In this document: in pieces, positions 18,898 to 22,835 of the stretch | Numbering within the stretch: position 1 is the first letter of the stretch | How the letters are laid out: every line of letters starts with the position of its first letter | NCBI GenBank assembly: GCA_000750105.3 | Contig: JPHH03000136.1 | Coordinates: forward strand, 1-22,835 | Source of the DNA: Tolypocladium sp. Sup5 PDA-1 | Lineage: Eukaryota > Ascomycota > Sordariomycetes > Hypocreales > Ophiocordycipitaceae | Reading direction: 5' to 3' | Length of the DNA: 22,835 bases | The notes under the pieces: model-generated | What the model was told of the DNA's origin: nothing | The model's database searches: none | The model's input: only the letters and a program-made list of their open reading frames with translations | Position numbers and translations under genes: made by a program

Positions 18898-19240
18898 TGT
18901 TGCGTTATGCGGTTCCTTTATAGCTTCTGAATTCCAATTCTTGATCAATTGATGCATCAGTTCTCTGTCTTCTTCCTCGTCGTGTAAGTGAATTCCTTGC
19001 CTCTTTAGCTTCCCTCTGCCTCCAAGCTTAGCCGGCCTTTTCCGCGTTTTCCTTGCTTTTTCTCAGACCTAGAGATCAACAGACCAACCAACAGATCAGC
19101 AGACCGACGATCTCGTTATCTGACGAGATATCTAGTCATCCAATAAGTCAGCTATCTAGTCAGCAGACTGCTGGCCTCCGGGACTAGCCTTTCCTACTGC
19201 CCAAGCGCTGCCTAAGTCAACCGCTCTATCCAACAAGTAA
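18898..19240. repeat. Dispersed repeat, copy B
   Basis: Collinear with 10190-10411 (see that entry). This copy carries about 120 nt of extra internal sequence containing TATCTAGTCA twice (19128-19163) and other short CAGA/ATCAGCAGAC-like motifs. Confidence 0.65.
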
Positions 19241-19738
19241 AGGTAGGCCCTCAAGCATGCACGGACGAAAAGTGTGTAATTGGGTGCAATCTACTGTGGC
19301 GCACGGACGGAAAATATGTAGTTCATTGCATTACACCCAACCCTTGGTACAGCAGTCTGTCCACAATTCACCCCCTGGATACGACAGCGCGTCATTGCTC
19401 ACCTCGAGCCCTTGCCGGCAGAACTCTATTTGCCATGTTTCTTATTGCGGCGGGTATTCCAGGCCTGTTCTAGGGCAAGAGACTGGAATGGGTGGAGCTT
19501 ATACAGTTCCATGGTAGCCAAAGCGGCAACTCGTCGAATACGAGACCCGCCGATCATTTCACTTTGGCTGAGAAACGTCGTATTTTCTAGATTGGCTCTC
19601 TGGGAACTTGACATGCTTTGCGCTTGTGGCTTGTTGTCTTCCTGCAGGGAAAAAGTCAAGTCGCGAGTCCAATCATCACCGAACCTCTTCGTATAAGAAG
19701 AATGCCCCTACCTTTATTTCTGGAGCTTTCTCTCCTTG

Positions 19739-19747
19739 TTTATATAC
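19739..19747 (+). promoter_or_regulatory. TATA box of the GPI-anchored cysteine-repeat gene
   Basis: TTTATATAC lies about 130 nt before the ATG at 19875. It is followed by a pyrimidine-rich, then C/A-rich leader ending ACAGCCAAT-ATG, a good fungal start context. Confidence 0.5.
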
Positions 19748-19874
19748 CAGCTCATTATACTTGTTTACCATTCACTTAGTCGCAGTCATTACTCGCTTTC
19801 TACGCTCGCCTGTATAATAACACTAACCTTCGTTTCTCAACTCGAGTCGTTTCATCAACCAAGAAACAGCCAAT

Positions 19875-20582
19875 ATGAAGTACACATACACCACTGCCGC
19901 TCTCGTGAGCTTCGTTCTCACGGCGCCTGCCCTTGCAGACGACTGTGCCAAGGCATGCACCGACGCAAAGAACAAGTGCCTGACGACTCCTGGCTCTAAC
20001 AAGTCGACTTGCGCTGCCGACTACGCCACCTGTCTGGGCTTCAACCCGTACGGCAAGGAGCCCTTCGTTGAGCCCACTGCTTGCTCCAAGACCCCCAGCG
20101 TCACCACCACTTGCACCGATAAGAACACCCCTGCCGTCACCGTGACTGCCACCCCTGAGCAGTGCGAATGCGCCAAGCAGTGCGTCGACGCCAACAACAA
20201 GTGCCTGACCACGCCTGGCTCCAACAAGTCGACCTGCGCTTCCGACTTTTCCACCTGCCTAGGCTACAACCCGTATAACAAGCAGCCGTACGTTGAGCCG
20301 ACTGCCTGCTCCAAGGGCAACCCTGCCCCCACCGGCACCGGCGCTCCCCCTACGCCCATCGACCAGTGCCTGCCCCAGTGCGAGGACTCCAACAATAAGT
20401 GCCGTACCACGCCCGGCTCCAACATGTCGACGTGTGTGTCCGACTACGAGGTGTGCAAGGCCAAATGCCCCAAGAGCAGCGCCACTGGCACCGGCGGCAT
20501 GCTTCCCGTCGTCACGGCTGCTGGTGACCGCGTCCAGCCCATCATGGGTCTCCTCGCTCTTGTTGCTGCGGCTTTCCTGTAA
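19875..20582 (+). CDS. GPI-anchored cysteine-rich repeat surface protein
   Basis: A 235-residue single-exon protein. The signal peptide is residues 1-21 (TAALVSFVLTAPALA). Three tandem repeats follow, each opening C-x3-C-x6-C and carrying KC-x-TTPGSN-x-STC. Repeat 1 has C24, C28, C35, C46, C53, C70. Repeat 2 has C99, C103, C110, C121, C128, C145. Repeat 3 has C165, C169, C176, C187, C194, C198 and is shortened at its end. Thr/Pro-rich linkers (71-96, 147-163) separate them. Sequons NKS or NMS at 42, 118 and 183 recur at the same place in each repeat. The end has a small-residue segment (SSATGTGG, 201-208), a spacer and a hydrophobic tail (IMGLLALVAAAFL), which is the layout of a GPI signal. 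The protein is expected on the cell wall or membrane. Repeats 1 and 2 are also very similar as DNA. I do not recognise a named family; an adhesin, wall or ligand-binding role is inferred. Confidence 0.87.
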   Translation: MKYTYTTAALVSFVLTAPALADDCAKACTDAKNKCLTTPGSNKSTCAADYATCLGFNPYGKEPFVEPTACSKTPSVTTTCTDKNTPAVTVTATPEQCECAKQCVDANNKCLTTPGSNKSTCASDFSTCLGYNPYNKQPYVEPTACSKGNPAPTGTGAPPTPIDQCLPQCEDSNNKCRTTPGSNMSTCVSDYEVCKAKCPKSSATGTGGMLPVVTAAGDRVQPIMGLLALVAAAFL

Positions 20583-21058
20583 GCAGCTTGGATGGCTGGG
20601 ATGTAGATGAGTAATGGTCGTTGTCGTTATTGCAATCTTGTCACTGGTGTTGTGCGGTTAGGGACTTGGGGCAACACGGTAGTTATTACATGTCATTAGT
20701 ACTGTTATGAGTACTTAATGGGGATTTATTCCGGACTAGGATACCTGCTTAAAAATTCTTCAATTCGACAGTTGTTTGCGACTTTAGCCAGCAACGGTCC
20801 TTGAGGCTCGTATGAACAAGTTCCTCGACGTGCTTGCATTCGATGCGATGTCTGACAAGATATTAGCGACCACGACGTGTTAGCTCTCGAGTCCTGGTGG
20901 ATGACACTGCAATTCACAGCCAGGAGCACCTGCGGTGACTGTGGCCATGTCGGCATGCATCCTATTGTTTCGAGTGATCTATAGAGGTGGCAGTGAATCA
21001 GGAAGAGTTGAAGGATGACAACGCGGGGAGTGACGCGGTGAGCGAATCCATTCGCTGG
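20583..21058. other. Intergenic stretch after the cysteine-repeat gene
   Basis: The first 150 or so bases are the likely 3' untranslated region and terminator. A pair of AGTACT hexamers separated by GTTATG lies near 20698-20716. The minus frame from 21106 runs on through here, but shows no homology after the oxidoreductase piece ends at about 21059. Confidence 0.4.
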
Positions 21059-21250
21059 CACACGGGTGCAGCACACCACCAGCTCGACGTCAGCGTCCTC
21101 GGCCAAGGCAGTCGGATCTCCGTAAGCTTTGGTCTCTACCCGAAAATCGTAGTTCTTGATAGCCAGCTGCGAGGCTTCGATGCTGGAGTTGCAGACCTCG
21201 AGGTATCCTCCTGCCGAACTGCGAACATAGAGGCGAGTTTGAGAAGCTCG
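21059..21250 (-). pseudogene. Fragment of a GAL80-like Gfo/Idh/MocA oxidoreductase
   Basis: On the minus strand the sequence reads GGYLEVCNSSIEASQLAIKN, YDFRVETKAYGDPTALAEDA and DVELVVCCTRV. This is the second half of the NAD(P)-binding fold of Gfo/Idh/MocA proteins: a beta strand ending in NSS, a helix, then KAYGDP-x-x-LA-x-D-x-DVDLVV. The NSS-x-x-AS/A-x-AI-K version is that of the fungal GAL80-related group, which binds NAD(P) and either regulates sugar genes or oxidises sugars. The glycine-rich N-terminal motif, the EKP-type catalytic lysine motif and the whole C-terminal domain are missing. Only about 50-60 recognisable residues remain. It is on the same strand as the MFS relic 100 nt away, suggesting the two came from neighbouring genes. 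Confidence 0.7.
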
Positions 21251-21346
21251 TCAGTGACCATGCAGAGCCTATGCAGTTATTACTTCCGCTATCTCGTCGA
21301 TGCCATTACATCCGCACCTATTCTGGCCGTATATAAACGTCTCCTG

Positions 21347-21487
21347 ACAAAGGGCAGTGATGATGAGGGCCAGCTTCAGGCCAGTGGCATACTCTTGGCC
21401 GTCCTCGCAGATGATCGGAGACTGGTTGGCAATCTCGCCGCCATCAGAAGAAAAGCGGCCCAGCTTCTCCTTGCTTCCGGTAGTCAT
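21347..21487 (-). pseudogene. N-terminal fragment of an MFS transporter
   Basis: The minus strand gives MTTGSKEKLGRFSSDGGEIA, then NQSPIICEDGQEYATGLKLA and LIITALC. This is a charged cytoplasmic N-terminus followed by the first half of the first membrane helix, as in fungal 14-helix drug:H+ antiporter (DHA) and related MFS proteins, where GLKLALI-x-x-ALC leads into helix 1. Homology stops there. The next codons (QETFIYGQNRCGCNG) do not continue the helix and a stop follows. An upstream GTG/ATG-less extension to 21505 is open but not needed. Only about 47 residues of a usual 500-580 remain, so it is a truncated relic. An exon end at this point cannot be excluded, but no continuing exon was found downstream. 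Confidence 0.68.
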
Positions 21488-21505
21488 GGATGGCGCTCGC
21501 CCCAA

Positions 21506-22835
21506 CCAGTTGCATGGAAGGTCTGTTTTGCAAAGAATGTGGGAAGAGGGAAGGGATTAAGAGATGTGGACGGTACCTAGCTGAGCAAACCTTACTCTCA
21601 CCGGAGGCTGCAAAAGCCATCTGGCGCCTGCAAAAAAAAAGTGAAAGACCTATGTAACCCACTCATAGGGGTCACTCTAATGTCACAGTGGTATTCCCTC
21701 TATGACTCTGTTCGTTTTCGCAACCCCTCATTTTCCGAGCGAGTCCGAGTGCAATCCATCCATGACTGGCCCGTAAGCCCCCACATGCCGCCCCATGGGA
21801 TCTGTACCAGATTGTCGGGATTCAGGACTTCTTCCGGCGGGCTCTTATAACCAGCATTGAACCCCCCCCTTCCACAATGGCACTAACAACCCGCGTTTCA
21901 GACGACGAGAGAGGAGTCGCAGCTTTCGTATTCTCATCAACAAGAAATGTCTGCGTTCGCCGCAGCATCCTGGTGAGGCTATTAAGGATGCGCCAAAGAC
22001 CTGATAGTACGATTGTTTCAGCCATCTAAGCAACTCACTCATTCAACTGTACAAACAGCTCAATTGAGATCAAATACAGCTCACAGCTAATTATAAGAAG
22101 CCGGAATTCAATCCAACTGAAGATAGAAAATCAAGAGTCTTTCAATGCACAGATCTGTAGCCACTGCGGGTTCGATACTTACCAGCTTGTTCAGGTTTGG
22201 AAGAGTCTCTCCCTCCGGAAGATGTATCGCGACACGGTGGCACTGAAGCGTGGGACTCCAGAACGTCACCATGGCAAAGACGTTTGCCTTGTCTTTGCCT
22301 TGTCGCCCAACTCTTCGGGTTTTCGTAGGAGATTTGAGCCACTATTGAGAGCCGTGGCCTTCTCTCTGACATCGTGTTCGTGCCGACGCGGCTGTCTGAT
22401 TGCTGTTGCTCTCCACGCACTGTTGGATTGACTGACGCATCCAGAACTATCGCGTCAAGTTTTTTTCGCAGGAATCGATCATCAATTTGCTTTCCACTCG
22501 GTTCCCAGTGGACACAGTCGCAGAATCGCAATTGAAGTGCGGACACAGGCGAGTGTGGGCTCGAATAGGGGACAGGATATGGGCCGACATCCAGCTCTAT
22601 TGGTTACCGCCCCTTTCTTGGTCGCAGTTCGTCGAGAACGCTACTTGTAACCACCAAAAAGCCTGTTATTCTTCTCTGTATACTGTAGCGTTCTGGCCGC
22701 TGATATAATGGGGCGAGACTAGAGTTCATCAGTGGCTAAGTCTCGGCCTCGCTATGAGCACAAGGTGAGCGTCACGCGATAAACAGATGTCTACAAGATG
22801 ACCATCACGCCACAGCAAATTGAGCAACAACGTTG
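21506..22835. other. Right-hand stretch without a recognisable gene
   Basis: It may include former promoter DNA of the MFS relic on the minus strand. The longest frame (134 codons, minus, 22142-22546) and the + frames show no recognisable domain. An ATG at 22798 opens a frame that runs off the window after 12 codons and is too short to call. Confidence 0.4.

Larger units (their letters stand above)
16861..19734. other. Long stretch without a recognisable gene
   Basis: Frames of 70-115 codons on both strands show no family signature. The stretch contains a G-run cluster (17041-17070), the second copy of a dispersed repeat (18898-19240) and two similar GCACGGACG-AAAA blocks at about 19258-19315. 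It ends in the promoter of the cysteine-repeat gene. Confidence 0.45.

Noticed and set aside
20987..21580. A 197-codon + frame opposite the oxidoreductase and MFS relics
   Set aside because: Both recognisable homologies lie on the minus strand. The + frame has no family features and appears to be a shadow.
22164..22182. GGGTTCGATACTT resembling a tRNA B box
   Set aside because: No matching acceptor stem, A box or cloverleaf could be drawn around it.
22142..22546. A 134-codon minus frame near the right edge
   Set aside because: No signal peptide, domain, or conserved pattern; length alone is not evidence at this GC content.
22798..22835. ATG opening MTITPQQIEQQR at the window edge
   Set aside because: Could be the start of a gene continuing past the window, but 12 codons are too few to support a call.

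Overview
The window looks like filamentous ascomycete nuclear DNA, most likely Hypocreales and possibly an insect-associated species. This is inferred from fungal protein families, short intron structure, signal-peptide-bearing single-exon genes and a cholera-toxin-like ADP-ribosyltransferase, a family expanded in insect-pathogenic and endophytic Hypocreales. No sequence search was run. No tRNA, rRNA or CRISPR was found.

Only five genes look intact. From left to right they are: a secreted ADP-ribosyltransferase toxin-like protein (2518-3597, +); a secreted seven-bladed-propeller lactonase (5427-6602, -); a small secreted cysteine-rich protein of three modules (8353-8994, +); a SUR1/CSH1-like GT32 glycosyltransferase with two membrane segments (11824-12837, -); and a GPI-anchored cysteine-repeat surface protein (19875-20582, +). 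Four of the five enter the secretory pathway by a signal peptide, and the fifth is a probable Golgi membrane enzyme.

Between them lies a graveyard of short, broken gene pieces: HAMP repeats of a group III hybrid histidine kinase (4793-5324, still carrying a spliceable intron), the tail of an amino-acid/GABA-type permease (9342-9576) abutting the end of a hAT transposon (9569-10076), the first part of kynurenine 3-monooxygenase (10725-11147), a piece of a histidine phosphatase (11556-11804), a CbxX/SpoVK-like AAA ATPase piece without its Walker A lysine (16445-16860), and adjacent pieces of a GAL80-like Gfo/Idh/MocA oxidoreductase (21059-21250) and an MFS transporter (21347-21487). Long stretches (1-2340, 6603-8170, 12838-16440, 16861-19730, 21506-22835) hold nothing recognisable as a gene. 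This fits a fast-evolving, transposon-affected accessory region.

The main observation is that all three cysteine-rich secreted proteins appear to use one small four-cysteine module, C-x(8-17)-C-x(5-6)-C-x(9-13)-[FY]-x5-C. It occurs once in front of the ADP-ribosyltransferase domain, three times in the small secreted protein, and twice complete (plus one shortened copy) inside the GPI-anchored protein. The region may therefore encode a related set of secreted proteins in which one module was fused to a toxin enzyme. A diverged second copy of the toxin gene's 3' flank, upstream of the small secreted protein, supports local duplication.
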